From Corynebacterium suranareeae (GTDB lineage Bacteria > Actinomycetota > Actinomycetes > Mycobacteriales > Mycobacteriaceae), in NCBI RefSeq assembly GCF_002355155.1, contig NZ_AP017369.1, forward strand, positions 310,001 through 374,000: DNA of 64,000 bases, given 5' to 3'. Numbering within the stretch: position 1 is the stretch's first letter; every line of letters begins with the position of its first letter. Both the position numbers and the translations under genes were made by a program. This document shows, in pieces, positions 20,501 to 29,159 of this stretch. A model generated the notes under the pieces. It was not told the DNA's origin and made no database searches. It was given only the letters and a program-made list of their open reading frames with translations.

Positions 20501-21013
20501 GCTTGGTAGGCGATCCACCTCAGTTGGTGAAAGATCTAAGAGCACCTCACCGCGAACAATCACATCAAGATTGCCGTCGATGGTGCGCACAAATAAACCA
20601 CGGTTGGTGGCATCCGTGCTGTCGAGCGGCAGCGTGCCCATCACCAACGTCTGATTGTCATTGAGGCTATCCAACGCAGACACAGGGATGGAAGCATCCA
20701 TCGACTGAGGTGCGTAAGAAATCAGTGGAGCATTAACACTGGACAGCTCACCATTCTGTGGCCATGACAGCGAAGACTGCACTTGGTTGACTGGTAAAAA
20801 TGGCAGCAAAACAAACATCAAAAGGCCTAGCAGACCTGATGAAATAGCCAGTTTCTTTAACCAGCCCGGGGCAACCTGCGGGGGTTGGGCCCCTGAACCT
20901 TTTAGTTTTTTCGACTCAACTACATCTGACACGTTGATCGAGTCTACGTGATGGCCCTGTTTAGCACCGAGTTGGCGCTGCGGGTTATGGCTGTTTGGTG
21001 AGGAATTACTCAT
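17540..21013 (-). CDS. embC: Arabinosyltransferase Emb (EmbC-type), 1157 aa
   Basis: A GT-C arabinofuranosyltransferase that extends arabinan using decaprenyl-phosphoryl arabinose; the family is the target of ethambutol. An N-terminal transmembrane helix (about 50-73) is followed by an extracytoplasmic jelly-roll region. The catalytic acidic pair lies in SDDGFIMNMARVSHN (about 309-323). More than ten membrane helices follow, then a long C-terminal extracellular carbohydrate-binding region (after about 740) containing a low-complexity Ser/Gly/Asn linker. Corynebacteria have one Emb where mycobacteria have EmbA, EmbB and EmbC. The start overlaps the aftA end by 8 bases, so the two form an operon. 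Confidence 0.96.
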   Translation of the reverse strand: MSNSSPNSHNPQRQLGAKQGHHVDSINVSDVVESKKLKGSGAQPPQVAPGWLKKLAISSGLLGLLMFVLLPFLPVNQVQSSLSWPQNGELSSVNAPLISYAPQSMDASIPVSALDSLNDNQTLVMGTLPLDSTDATNRGLFVRTIDGNLDVIVRGEVLLDLSPTEVDRLPSDAILEISSTEETTTAEISGTSFAGETEGDERPQVTGVYSELIDDPSTASALESAGLGVDIEINSRFTSSPSFIKYAAMFIGLASLVVSLWALHRMDILDGRKTHRFLPANWYKFKPLDGVVVAILVFWHFIGANTSDDGFIMNMARVSHNADYMANYYRWFGVPESPFGAPYYDLLGLMAYVSTSSIWLRLPALLAGLIMWFVITREVMPRFGPLVDGRRVAHWSAAMVFLAFWLPYNNGTRPEPIIAMGALLAWVSFERAIATSRLLPAAVGVIIATISLASGPTGLMAVAALLVSLSSLIRILYRRLPLVGAPRGASTSKIFGATLAMLSPFLAAGTAILIAVFGDQTLSTVLESISVRSAKGPALTWYHEYVRYQTVMEQTVDGSFTRRFAVLILGACLAIVVTAILRYGRIPGAAKGPSLRLMLVIFGTIFFMMFTPTKWTHHFGVYAGLAGALAGLAAVGLSYVAVKSPRMRTFSIGAFLFLLALALAGVNGFWYTSSYAVPWWDKTIQLKGIEASTVVLVISVIVLVIGVIQSFVRDVKTAQAETHHSMGELAAEDAAKRERASKFKGLQASPIAVVSALVVFITCASMGKAFVDQYPSYSVGLGNLRALKGETCGLASDAMLETNSNDSFLTPVNSSLGESLESDEIRGFSASGIPSSISQDQANLSQVGAIANTDDSTETGGSDESSGQSTGNTGGVRGSEGINGSNARLPFNLDYTQVPVVGSWSAGTQNPAHLTTDWYEIPEATEEAPIIVVSAAGRIEHYDINGVHQSGQSVMLEYGHLNEDGTVEELGEAMMYDIGPEPSWRNLRYPLDQLPEEANTVRIVASDVNLDEDQWVAITPPRVPNLDSLNNVIGSEAPGLLDWAVGLQFPCQRTFDHYAGVTEIPEYRISPDHGGKSTLSPFQDWAGGGSMGTAEAVNNAYEIPSYLRNDWGRDWGSIERYSLRTNSNGDAPKVADINLETIQRSGLWNPGHMKVDD

Positions 21014-23039
21014 TGTGCGTCACCACCACGAAAGGTCCCACTTGCTTGGCCTCCCACGCTTGATCAAAGGAAGATGGGTTGAAGAACACGCCACGGAAAC
21101 GCACATTCGGGTTGTTGGGATAAAGATCCTCAGCGATGTCATACTTCCAACCCGCATCAGGATCATCCACAGAACCGCGGAAAATAAAGACCTCAGGAGG
21201 TGTCCACGGTGATTCATTTAACGCATCGTTGAAGCTTTGTGGATCAGCCAACTCATCCCAGCTACTTACCGCAAGCTCCTCGATGAACGCATTACGATTA
21301 CCAAACTCACCAAGCGGGTTAGCGTAGTGAGACGTAAAAGCCTGGAATCCGCGATAAGGGTAAAAACTCAAGAAATCCAGCTCATCTGTGAGCACGACAG
21401 TTTCTGAAGGTTCAAAACCCTGATCAAGCAAATGAGTATTGATCTCGTTGTAATAACGTGCAGATCCTGCCGGATAAAGATCAGCCCGCTCGCCATAACC
21501 ATCAGTATCGGTGTACGCCAAATCGATCGGATGAGCATTCTTCTGTGGCAGATCCTGCGCGTAGTGCAAACCACCAAGCAGCATGGCAATAACAATGATG
21601 GTGGTGAGGTTTGCTGCAGTGCGTTCCTTAATCTGGGTGGGATAGAGCTGATAGACACTAACTAGGCGATAATCAGCAATTCCCAGCACACCTGCAGTAG
21701 CGAAAATAAGCACCAACACCGTATCCAAACGGAATCCCAGCAACGTGTTGCCAATCAACGTCACCGCCATGGACATTCCCATCCAGGCATAAAACACCGC
21801 GAGACCTACCCACAGCGCACGCACATCACTGTCATGGAAACGAACCACCAAATAGGCCAGGCCAAACAGGCACAACAGACCCAACACACTAGGTGCTAAA
21901 AACGGCACTGGGAATTGGGTGCCTTCTAGGGGAAGATAATGCGTTGCCGAATCACCTGAACGCTCCGCACCATTTAACGACGCCAAAAGAAACGGACCCC
22001 ACGACACCAGCGCAATCAAGATGGAACCCACACCCAGCACGGCAAGCCACAGCACAGGTTTAATCGAGCGCTTTAATACCGCAGCAGTTAACAAACACAC
22101 CGCAACCGCAGATAGCGCGATAGCTCCGGTGAACAAAGTATAAAAAGTAGCCGAAACACCCAGGTAAATAATGCCTCCGGCAAGCGCGAACTTATCACCC
22201 GTGGCAATCCGTGAAGCAAGCACCAACATGGCAGGAATACCCATGGCAACGATTGCTGCATACGGTTCCTCGGCATTCATGGCCAAAATAACTGAGGTAG
22301 TTACCAGTGCAATCCCTGTTGCAACTGGCAGTGAACCAATGATGCGTTGCCATACCGGAACCAACACCGATGCAGCCACCGCCATAGAAATAATCGCCCA
22401 TGGTTGGAAAGCTTCCCAACCGGGAATCCCCAACATGTTGGCAAGACGCCCACCAAGCCAAAACCAGCCTGCTGGATAGTAGGTGGGCATATCGATGTAG
22501 TTCATGTCCGACAAGCTGACTTCATCGGCCATTCGGGTGAGGAACTGTGTCCTAAAGCCCTGGTCAACGCTGATGCCATCAAGATACAACCGAGTTGCTG
22601 ACAACGGTATCGCCAGCACCGCAACCACAAGTGCAGCAGGGCTTAAATAAGACACCAAGTATGTCAGTACCGTGCGCCACTTCGGCCGTGGTTTCACGTT
22701 TTCTAACTGCCACCGTGGATTATTTTGATGCTCGTCACGTACCCACAGCCACGTTAATCCACCAGTAACCACCAGCACCGCAGCAATCGTGGCAGACGAC
22801 AGCGCCCTTGTGACATTGGATGGTCCAAACGCTGGCAGATTTGTTTGCTTCAACGCCAGCCACAACACCAAAGCAAACGCGAAGGCGAGGACAGCAGCTG
22901 CCACAATCGCACCAAGGGTAGCTGTTTTGCTTAAGCGGTCAGGCCGATACACTTCGCCTTCAGGTGTACGAGAAGGCCCATAAGGATTCAAATCCTGATG
23001 AGCCACAACGTCACCTTCATGTTCAGAGGTGTTAATCAT
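21006..23039 (-). CDS. aftA: Galactan 5-O-arabinofuranosyltransferase AftA, 677 aa
   Basis: A GT-C membrane enzyme that places the first arabinose on the galactan chain. After a cytoplasmic N-tail there are about 11-13 hydrophobic segments. The first periplasmic loop contains YLDGISVDQGFRTQFLTRMADE, with the conserved acidic residues of the family, and a soluble C-terminal domain begins near residue 490. Its position directly upstream of emb, with overlapping ends, matches aftA-embC of mycobacteria. A terminator separates it from dprE2, so it likely has its own promoter. Confidence 0.93.
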   Translation of the reverse strand: MINTSEHEGDVVAHQDLNPYGPSRTPEGEVYRPDRLSKTATLGAIVAAAVLAFAFALVLWLALKQTNLPAFGPSNVTRALSSATIAAVLVVTGGLTWLWVRDEHQNNPRWQLENVKPRPKWRTVLTYLVSYLSPAALVVAVLAIPLSATRLYLDGISVDQGFRTQFLTRMADEVSLSDMNYIDMPTYYPAGWFWLGGRLANMLGIPGWEAFQPWAIISMAVAASVLVPVWQRIIGSLPVATGIALVTTSVILAMNAEEPYAAIVAMGIPAMLVLASRIATGDKFALAGGIIYLGVSATFYTLFTGAIALSAVAVCLLTAAVLKRSIKPVLWLAVLGVGSILIALVSWGPFLLASLNGAERSGDSATHYLPLEGTQFPVPFLAPSVLGLLCLFGLAYLVVRFHDSDVRALWVGLAVFYAWMGMSMAVTLIGNTLLGFRLDTVLVLIFATAGVLGIADYRLVSVYQLYPTQIKERTAANLTTIIVIAMLLGGLHYAQDLPQKNAHPIDLAYTDTDGYGERADLYPAGSARYYNEINTHLLDQGFEPSETVVLTDELDFLSFYPYRGFQAFTSHYANPLGEFGNRNAFIEELAVSSWDELADPQSFNDALNESPWTPPEVFIFRGSVDDPDAGWKYDIAEDLYPNNPNVRFRGVFFNPSSFDQAWEAKQVGPFVVVTHNE

Positions 23040-23136
23040 GATAAAAGTCTTTCATACTCAACCGATATTCCTGAGTTGGAGGAGCAAAATAATACGTTGG
23101 TGGTGTTCAACCGCATTAAGGCGCGGCATACGCAAA

Positions 23137-23170
23137 ACCCGCCATCCAGCATGTGTGAAGGACGGCGGGT
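23137..23170 (-). terminator. Terminator between dprE2 and aftA
   Basis: ACCCGCCaTCC and GGAcGGCGGGT arms with a 12-nt loop lie about 25 bases past the dprE2 stop, flanked by A/T runs on both sides. Confidence 0.8.
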
Positions 23171-23193
23171 AAAAAAGTTTTACCGCAAAATTT

Positions 23194-23955
23194 TTAAAAC
23201 GGCAGTTTGCGGAAGATTGCGCGCGGAATGAATTGGAACGCAAAAGATACGTATTGGAACAGTGGGTGGACAAAGATGATGTCCTTTTTGTTCACCACTG
23301 CATCATAAACAGCATCGGATACGTCTTCGCGGTTGACAGTCAGTGGGGCTTCGCCACCGTCTGCGGACATCTTGGTGCGCACCTGACCTGGACGAACAAC
23401 CAACACGTTGGCGCCGGATCCACGTAGGGCTTCACCAAGTTGGGTGTAGAAACCATCGAAACCAGCCTTCGCGGAGCCGTAGACAAAGTTGGAACGGCGA
23501 ACTCGTTGACCTGCAACAGAAGACAAAGCAACGATGGTGCCGTGGCCTTGGGCTTCAAATTTCTGGCCGAGCAACACACCAACGGAGACACCAGCGGTGT
23601 AGTTCACGGTGGTTGCTTCTACTGCAAGTGCCTGGTCGCGCCACTGTGCTTCATTGTCACCGAGGATGCCAAACGCCACGATTGCTACGTCGACGTCGCC
23701 TTGTTCAAAAGCTGCATCGATTGCTGCGGGGTGCGATTCGGTGTCTAGTGCATCGAAGTCAATAACGGTAACGGATGCGGCACCGGCTGCTTCGATTTCT
23801 TTGACTGCGGCATCAACACGAGGGGAATCTTTACGCGCTGCCAATGTCACATGGGATGGACCCTGCTTGAGGAAGCGAGAGACAATGGAAATGCCAATTT
23901 CTGATGTGCCACCGAGGAGGAGAATGTTTTGGGCCTTGCCCACTGCATTAAGCAT
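23194..23955 (-). CDS. dprE2: Decaprenylphosphoryl-2-keto-arabinose reductase DprE2, 253 aa
   Basis: A short-chain dehydrogenase that completes the epimerisation of decaprenyl-phosphoryl ribose to arabinose by reducing the 2-keto intermediate made by DprE1. The NAD(P) loop ILLLGGTSEIGIS is at residues 11-23, and the catalytic Ser and YxxxK appear in ALSSVAGQRVRRSNFVYGSAKAG. A C-terminal hydrophobic stretch (YVSFAFQFIPRAIF) may touch the membrane. The start is 18 bases downstream of the dprE1 stop, so the two are one operon. Confidence 0.95.
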   Translation of the reverse strand: MLNAVGKAQNILLLGGTSEIGISIVSRFLKQGPSHVTLAARKDSPRVDAAVKEIEAAGAASVTVIDFDALDTESHPAAIDAAFEQGDVDVAIVAFGILGDNEAQWRDQALAVEATTVNYTAGVSVGVLLGQKFEAQGHGTIVALSSVAGQRVRRSNFVYGSAKAGFDGFYTQLGEALRGSGANVLVVRPGQVRTKMSADGGEAPLTVNREDVSDAVYDAVVNKKDIIFVHPLFQYVSFAFQFIPRAIFRKLPF

Positions 23956-23973
23956 TTTTATTAAAGCCCTTTC

Positions 23974-25440
23974 TTAGGAAAGCTCGAGTCGGCGGGACAT
24001 GTCAGAGGCAAAGACACCGGTTGGGTCGATCTCGTGTCGGGTCTTCAACCAACCTTCCATACCTGGGTACATGGTGTGGAAGTTTTCTGCAGAAGTGCGA
24101 GATTCCTTAGCCAGGTAGAGGCGTCCACCGAATTCCATGACACGCTTGTCCAGATCATCTAGGAAAGCTCCTAGACCTGGGCGGATGGGGAAGTCCACGC
24201 AGACGTTCCAACCAGGCATTGGATAAGAAAGTGGTGCACGGTTGCCTGGACCAAACAGCTTGAACACGTTCAACGCAGAGTAGTGGCCGGACTTTTGCAT
24301 ATCGCGGATGATCTCTTTGAAGGGCTCAACGGCATCCATTGGAACCACAAATTGGTACTGCAAGAAACCTTTAGATCCATAGCCACGGTTCCACTCACCA
24401 ATGAGGTCGAGTGGTTGGTAGAACTGGGTGAGGTTTTTCACCTTGTTTTTCGCTGGTGCTCCCATGGCGTAGTAGGCTTCGCCGATTGCCATGAGGGAGA
24501 GCTTGTTCATGGTCCAGGATGGGAAGATATCTGGAACCTTCATCAGCTGTGGAGCATTGAACTTCAGTGGATCTTTAGCCAGTTTTGGTGCGAGTTCTTC
24601 AAGCTGAGCAAGGGTGGCTAGGGAACCACGGGAAATGGTGGAGCGACCAAGTTTTGGTTCGGAGCTGATCACGTCGAACCATGCTGATGAATAGGTGTAG
24701 TTGTGCTCAGATCCATCGGAGTGGAACGCAACTGTTTCATCGAGGTTGTTGGTGCGGTCAGTGTCTGAAATGAAGTAAGCGGTCTCAGTTTTGGTCATGC
24801 GGATGCGTGCGCGCACGATGATGCCGGTAAGCCCCATGCCACCAACGGTTGCCCAGAACAGGTCTCCCTGTGGATCTTCTGCGGTGCCTTCGGGTTCAAG
24901 GTGGAGGATGCGGCCGTCGGCGACGAGCAGCTCCATGGAGACAACGTGATCGCCGAAGGAACCAGCAGAGTGGTGGTTCTTGCCGTGGATATCAGGGCCA
25001 ATGGCACCGCCGATGGTGACTTGGCGAGTACCAGGAAGGACAGGAACCCACAGGCCATAAGGCAACGCGGCCTTCATCAGCTGATCTAGGGTGACGCCAC
25101 CGTCAACATCAACAATCGCGGAATCCGGATCAATGGAGTGGATTTTGTTCAGTGGCTGCATGTCAATGACAAGGCCACCGGCGTTTTGGGCTGGATCACC
25201 GTAGGAGCGTCCCATGCCACGGGCAATAACGCCACGCTTGAGGTAGTCCGGCTTGGAGTCGTTTTGCTCAGCGACCTGGCGGACAGCATCCACAATGATG
25301 TCTAGATCTGGGGTGGAAAGTACCTCAGCAGTGGTAGGAGCGGTGCGGCCCCAACCGTTCAGTTTCTTAGCTTCTAGGGGAAGGGCTCCGTGGGCACCGG
25401 CCGAAGCGCCGGAGCTGGACGTGCCGTGAGAACTGTTCAT
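23974..25440 (-). CDS. dprE1: Decaprenylphosphoryl-ribose 2'-oxidase DprE1, 488 aa
   Basis: FAD enzyme of the VAO/PCMH fold that oxidises decaprenyl-phosphoryl ribose, the first step to the arabinose donor. The FAD domain shows [17 protein letters not shown] (about 69-85) and [21 protein letters not shown] (about 136-156). [10 protein letters not shown] holds Cys414, equivalent to the benzothiazinone-reactive cysteine of the mycobacterial enzyme. It has about 25 extra N-terminal residues rich in Ser/Gly/Ala; a later start is possible. Confidence 0.95.
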   Translation of the reverse strand: MNSSHGTSSSGASAGAHGALPLEAKKLNGWGRTAPTTAEVLSTPDLDIIVDAVRQVAEQNDSKPDYLKRGVIARGMGRSYGDPAQNAGGLVIDMQPLNKIHSIDPDSAIVDVDGGVTLDQLMKAALPYGLWVPVLPGTRQVTIGGAIGPDIHGKNHHSAGSFGDHVVSMELLVADGRILHLEPEGTAEDPQGDLFWATVGGMGLTGIIVRARIRMTKTETAYFISDTDRTNNLDETVAFHSDGSEHNYTYSSAWFDVISSEPKLGRSTISRGSLATLAQLEELAPKLAKDPLKFNAPQLMKVPDIFPSWTMNKLSLMAIGEAYYAMGAPAKNKVKNLTQFYQPLDLIGEWNRGYGSKGFLQYQFVVPMDAVEPFKEIIRDMQKSGHYSALNVFKLFGPGNRAPLSYPMPGWNVCVDFPIRPGLGAFLDDLDKRVMEFGGRLYLAKESRTSAENFHTMYPGMEGWLKTRHEIDPTGVFASDMSRRLELS

Positions 25441-25516
25441 CGCTTTTAAAGGTTACCCCGCAAAGTTTTCAGGTGTTGTAGACAAGCGTGAAATCGTTCA
25501 ATCTCACATTAAATAC

Positions 25517-25744
25517 CTAAAGATCCATGAGCTCACGGATTTCGGCTGGAATTTCTTCCTGGGAAGTGATGGTGGGGCCGTCGTATTCGCGGAGGAGGCG
25601 GTACACCTCGGATCGTGAGGTGCTGTCAAGCAGTGGAAGTTCCTGGGCGAAGAGGCGGGTCATCAAATCATTAAGCGGCAGGTTGGTGCGTTCTGCTGCG
25701 ATGTGGACCTCTGGCTGCTTTGCCTTTTTGAATTTCTCAAACAT
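25517..25744 (-). CDS. Hypothetical protein, 75 aa
   Basis: A short acidic protein starting at MFEKFKKA (25744); a GTG nine bases further upstream is an alternative. Predicted helical, with no membrane segment. The gene lies between dprE1 and a divergent membrane-protein gene. The charged first helix and RSEVYRLLREYDGPTI core are unlike overlapping shadow frames, and it reads in the same direction as dprE1. Function unknown. Confidence 0.55.
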   Translation of the reverse strand: MFEKFKKAKQPEVHIAAERTNLPLNDLMTRLFAQELPLLDSTSRSEVYRLLREYDGPTITSQEEIPAEIRELMDL

Positions 25745-25761
25745 GCCCACCACTTTAATCA

Positions 25762-26271
25762 GTGAGTAGTCTGGGCAGCATGGATACCAGGACGAGATTG
25801 CGGGTAGCAGCAGGTTCTGCGCTGGTTGGTGCAGGTGTTGCGGTTAATGATTATGTGGACAGCCCAGTTCGCCGAGCCCTTGGATATGGTGCGTTGGCGT
25901 TGTCTGGTGCCTCAGTGATAGCGGTGGCACAGGATGGGTCGGGGGAGCAGTCCATCATTGCTAAAGATTCCGCGACGATGGTTGATCAGCTCCGTCAAGA
26001 AATCGGGGATTTGGGTGTTACGCCTGGGCCAGAATCGGATGTGGATGCGGTCAGTGAGCGTGGTCCGCTGGTGACGTGGCTGTTGCTTGCTGTGTTTATT
26101 ATCTCTTTTGCAGTAATTGCTTATCTTTCTTTCCGCCTGGATATGGCGGTGATGAATAAGATCGCTAAGTTCTTTGAAAAGCGTGGCGCTTCCAAGCCTT
26201 ATACCTGCACAGGCGTGGTGTATGCCGCGATTGTTTATGCCATGTGTGAGTGGGAGGTCCGCAAAAAATGA
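25762..26271 (+). CDS. Hypothetical membrane protein, 169 aa
   Basis: Not recognised. It starts at GTG 25762 or at ATG 25780; neither has a strong ribosome site. A weakly hydrophobic Gly/Ala-rich N-terminal half (VAAGSALVGAGVAV, ALGYGALALSGASVIAVA) precedes a clear helix (PLVTWLLLAVFIISFAVIAYLSF) and a basic segment. Its TGA overlaps the ATG of the next gene, so it heads a run of plus-strand genes. Confidence 0.6.
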   Translation: MSSLGSMDTRTRLRVAAGSALVGAGVAVNDYVDSPVRRALGYGALALSGASVIAVAQDGSGEQSIIAKDSATMVDQLRQEIGDLGVTPGPESDVDAVSERGPLVTWLLLAVFIISFAVIAYLSFRLDMAVMNKIAKFFEKRGASKPYTCTGVVYAAIVYAMCEWEVRKK

Positions 26272-26723
26272 CCTATCCCGTGTTGAGTGTGTTGGATAAT
26301 TCCGGCGAGCACAACATCATCTGGCATGTGCAAACTTTTCCCGCAGCTCTGCCCACTGGGGCATGGATTGCCGATGAACAACAACTCACTGACCTGCTGA
26401 AAGGCACAGTTGTTGTACTCACCTCTGGAAGCAGCGTCCCGGAAAATGCCCGCGTGGCGAGCGTGGAAGGGATAAGGGGTGGCGTCGAAAAGCAAATTGC
26501 GCAATACAACAAGCATGGAGTCCGCCTGCCCAGCTTGAGCGCGCGCAACGTTGAGGCGCAATATCGTGGCGAGCCGGAGGCGGAAGCCGCGTGGCGCACC
26601 GCAATGGAATTAGCTGAAATCGCAGGTAGCTGGCTAGAAATTGAATCCAAACGCCGTGGTAGAAAAGCGCTGGCTGAAGCCTTCGGTGCGGAGGTTCGTG
26701 CGTTGCCGCTTGACACCGAGTAG
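26268..26723 (+). CDS. Hypothetical protein, 151 aa
   Basis: Starts at ATG 26268 with GGGAGG upstream and a 4-base overlap with the preceding stop. Soluble, without obvious motifs; the C-terminal third (EAEAAWRTAMELAEIAGSWLEIESKRRGRKALAEAFGAEVR) is strongly helical and charged. It is probably cotranscribed with the membrane-protein gene before it. Confidence 0.65.
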   Translation: MTYPVLSVLDNSGEHNIIWHVQTFPAALPTGAWIADEQQLTDLLKGTVVVLTSGSSVPENARVASVEGIRGGVEKQIAQYNKHGVRLPSLSARNVEAQYRGEPEAEAAWRTAMELAEIAGSWLEIESKRRGRKALAEAFGAEVRALPLDTE

Positions 26724-26748
26724 AGAAAATGAGTCTATCCTGGGGCGC

Positions 26749-27645
26749 ATGCCCACGAATTATGCACGCGATAACGTCATTTCCTTGGCGTCTGCCCGCG
26801 AGCAGCGTTCCGGGAAGCCCGAGCTCAAGCCTGAATTAACGCTCATTCTGCGCGCCACCAACGTGCAAGCGGACAACGAGGTGTATCGGCAAATCGGGTT
26901 GAATTCGGCAATGCCCCTGGAGGAGCTGCACAACGTGCTCAACATCGTTTTCGGTGTGGGCGGCGAGCAGTCACCGTGGCGTTTTGAAAACCAATTCCAT
27001 AACCCCTGCCCAACCGAAATGCAGGTGGGGGAGCTGCTGGCTGAATCCGGCGATTTCCTGTTTTATTTTTGGGGCCTGTGGCAATTCAACCTGCAATGCG
27101 TGGAAATTTACCCGCGCGACAACGGCACCCCGCGCGCACTGTGCATCGGCGGCTCCGGCGGTTTCGGCGACGATTTCGACCAAGCCACCATCAACGCCGA
27201 ACTCACCGGCACCGACACCATCCGCGACGTCCTCTCCGGCGTGCGCCCCGAAGTCATTGACCTTGTCGACCGCACCGGCGTCTTCGATTTCATCCCCCTG
27301 CTCCAAGCGCTCGACCTTAAAAAAGAGCCGCTTATCGACGCCACCCGCCACCACACCTGCCGCACGCTCCCAGTGGAAAACAGCGCCGAAGCCTCCGACG
27401 CTTTCTGGTCCTGCGTCCTCGCACTATCGTGTCTTGGAAACGAGGAACTTTTCACCGAGGTGATCGAATCCACAATGAGCACCCTCGGCTGGGTCGCCGA
27501 CGACGGCTCGCCACTGCGCGCACCAGAGATCACCAGCGCCTGCGAGGCATCATTGAAGGTGCTTGCCGAACTAGGCGGCTACGGATCCAACCAACTTGCC
27601 CCCGTTGATCGCCTTGATATCTATAGGGAGCTTTTAAGTTTCTAG
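26749..27645 (+). CDS. pRiA4b ORF-3-like domain protein, 298 aa
   Basis: The N-terminal part, LTLILRATNVQADNEVYRQIGL followed by PLEELHNVLNIVFG, matches the pattern of the plasmid pRiA4b ORF-3-like family (PRiA4_ORF3), whose members are common in plasmids and transposons but also chromosomal; the biochemical role is unknown. The family's usual histidine near the W-x-x-H-x-F position is replaced here by PWRFENQF. The C-terminal half has no known motif. Start 26749 follows TGGGG; the frame is open further upstream but overlaps the preceding gene. Confidence 0.6.
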   Translation: MPTNYARDNVISLASAREQRSGKPELKPELTLILRATNVQADNEVYRQIGLNSAMPLEELHNVLNIVFGVGGEQSPWRFENQFHNPCPTEMQVGELLAESGDFLFYFWGLWQFNLQCVEIYPRDNGTPRALCIGGSGGFGDDFDQATINAELTGTDTIRDVLSGVRPEVIDLVDRTGVFDFIPLLQALDLKKEPLIDATRHHTCRTLPVENSAEASDAFWSCVLALSCLGNEELFTEVIESTMSTLGWVADDGSPLRAPEITSACEASLKVLAELGGYGSNQLAPVDRLDIYRELLSF

Positions 27646-27660
27646 GTATTGTGTAACCTC

Positions 27661-28107
27661 GTGCCCGAAAATGCTTCCGAAAATCTTGATGTAACGATCA
27701 TTCGACCAATGAGCCTGAAAACCCAAGCATTCCGGTTCATCATCACCGGTGGCATCTCCGCCGTCGTTGACCTCGGCCTGCTGTCACTGCTGCAGCTGGT
27801 GTTCGGCCTACCCGTGCCCGTTGCCCGCACGATCTCCTTTATCGCCGGCACCACCACCGCCTACATGATCAACCGCCGCTGGACTTTCCAAGCAGAAAGC
27901 TCCACCTCCAGGTTCTTAGCCGTTGTCGCCCTGTACGCCGTGACGTTCGGGATCAACATTGGTCTGCAAACCCTCTGCTCTGCGTTGTTTGAAGGCTGGG
28001 GTTGGAACGAAGCCGTTGCCATGGTGTGTGCCTTCGTGATCGCCCAAGGTACTGGCACCGTCATCAATTTCATTGTCCAAAGAACCATCATTTTCCGAGT
28101 GAAGTAA
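27661..28107 (+). CDS. GtrA-family membrane protein, 148 aa
   Basis: Four transmembrane helices with the GtrA pattern: FRFIITGGISAVVDLGLLSLL, ARTISFIAGTTTAYMINRRWTF (the conserved N-R-x-W-T-F), a third helix, and VIAQGTGTVINFIVQRTIIF at the end. A GtrA protein next to dprE1 in mycobacteria (Rv3789) has been linked to arabinan donor handling across the membrane; the same job is inferred from position. Start GTG 27661 is tentative (TTG 27649 and ATG 27709 are alternatives). Confidence 0.8.
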   Translation: MPENASENLDVTIIRPMSLKTQAFRFIITGGISAVVDLGLLSLLQLVFGLPVPVARTISFIAGTTTAYMINRRWTFQAESSTSRFLAVVALYAVTFGINIGLQTLCSALFEGWGWNEAVAMVCAFVIAQGTGTVINFIVQRTIIFRVK

Positions 28108-28117
28108 GGTACACCTC

Positions 28118-28522
28118 ATGAAGACCTTCAATCCCACCATGATTGCCGGACTCATCGGCGTACTCTACTTCGTGTTGCTCACCTTGTTCTTCTCTATCCA
28201 AGACATGGAACTAGCTGCCGAAATCGCCTTCGGAATCGTCACCATCGTTGGCCTTATCGCAGTGTGGGACAACTTCCGCGACCGCAACAACTCCACCTGG
28301 GCAACCTGGACGGGCCTTGTCGGTGGATTACTAATCGCAGTCCCAGGAATCTGCCTTCTGCTGGGCAACCTCGTGCTCCTAGCTGTTAACGGCAACCCCT
28401 CAACCATGGTGAACACCCTACTCAGCGTGGCAGCAATCGGTGCGCTCTTCCTCCTGCCGATCGGTATCATCATGTGCTTGATCGCAGGATTTAGCCGCTT
28501 CTACACAGCCCGCAAGGTCTAA
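28118..28522 (+). CDS. Hypothetical membrane protein, 134 aa
   Basis: Four hydrophobic segments with short loops (MIAGLIGVLYFVLLTLFF, AEIAFGIVTIVGLIAVW, TWTGLVGGLLIAVPGICLLL, VAAIGALFLLPIGIIMCLIA). GTAAGG precedes the ATG, ten bases after the gtrA-like stop, and the next gene begins one base after its own stop, so it belongs to a gtrA-to-MOSC operon. Family unknown. Confidence 0.7.
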   Translation: MKTFNPTMIAGLIGVLYFVLLTLFFSIQDMELAAEIAFGIVTIVGLIAVWDNFRDRNNSTWATWTGLVGGLLIAVPGICLLLGNLVLLAVNGNPSTMVNTLLSVAAIGALFLLPIGIIMCLIAGFSRFYTARKV

Positions 28523-28523
28523 G

Positions 28524-29159
28524 ATGTCTGGTTTGGTACTTTCCACAAACATCGCCCAGATTCAACAAGACCCAGGTGGCGACGACCGCATCAGCGGCAT
28601 CAACAAACTCCCCGTCGACACCGGCATCGACGTCTTCATCCCAGGCCCCAACTACGGCGACGGATCCGGCGTAGTCGGTGACGTTATCGGCGACACCCTC
28701 CACCACGGCGGCGCACACAAAGCGGTATACGCATTCTCCCGCGAAGAACTTGACTTCTGGAACCCCACCTACCGCAACGGATACTTCGGCGAAAACCTCA
28801 CCACCAGCGGAATCGTGCTAGAAGATCTCCTGATCAACCAACAGGTACGCATCGGCACCACGGTGCTGGAAGTCTCCATCCCCCGCAGGCCCTGCCGCAC
28901 ATTCGCCCAATGGTTAGAAATCAAAGGCTGGTTAAAAACCTTCACCCAACGAGGCCTACCCGGCAGCTACTTCCGCGTCATCGAAGAAGGCCACATCAAC
29001 CCCGGCGACCGCATCGACATACTTGATGCCCCCGACCACGACATCACCATGTCCATGGCTTTCCGCGCAAAAATGGGCAACAAAGACTTAGCGCGCCGGG
29101 TCGTTGCAGCACACTGCCTCCCTTCGCGCTACCACGAGGAACTGCTGAAACTGATCTAA
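28524..29159 (+). CDS. MOSC domain protein (YiiM-like), 211 aa
   Basis: The MOSC domain occupies most of the protein: GDTLHHGGAHKAVYAFSREELDFW (about 56-79), NGYFGENLTTSGI (about 84-96) and the conserved cysteine in VSIPRRPCRTFAQW. MOSC proteins bind or transfer sulfur on the molybdenum cofactor; YiiM-type members act on N-hydroxylated substrates. It lies outside the Moco cluster at 39-46 kb but may use that cofactor. It ends overlapping the convergent glfT1 stop by four bases. Confidence 0.88.
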   Translation: MSGLVLSTNIAQIQQDPGGDDRISGINKLPVDTGIDVFIPGPNYGDGSGVVGDVIGDTLHHGGAHKAVYAFSREELDFWNPTYRNGYFGENLTTSGIVLEDLLINQQVRIGTTVLEVSIPRRPCRTFAQWLEIKGWLKTFTQRGLPGSYFRVIEEGHINPGDRIDILDAPDHDITMSMAFRAKMGNKDLARRVVAAHCLPSRYHEELLKLI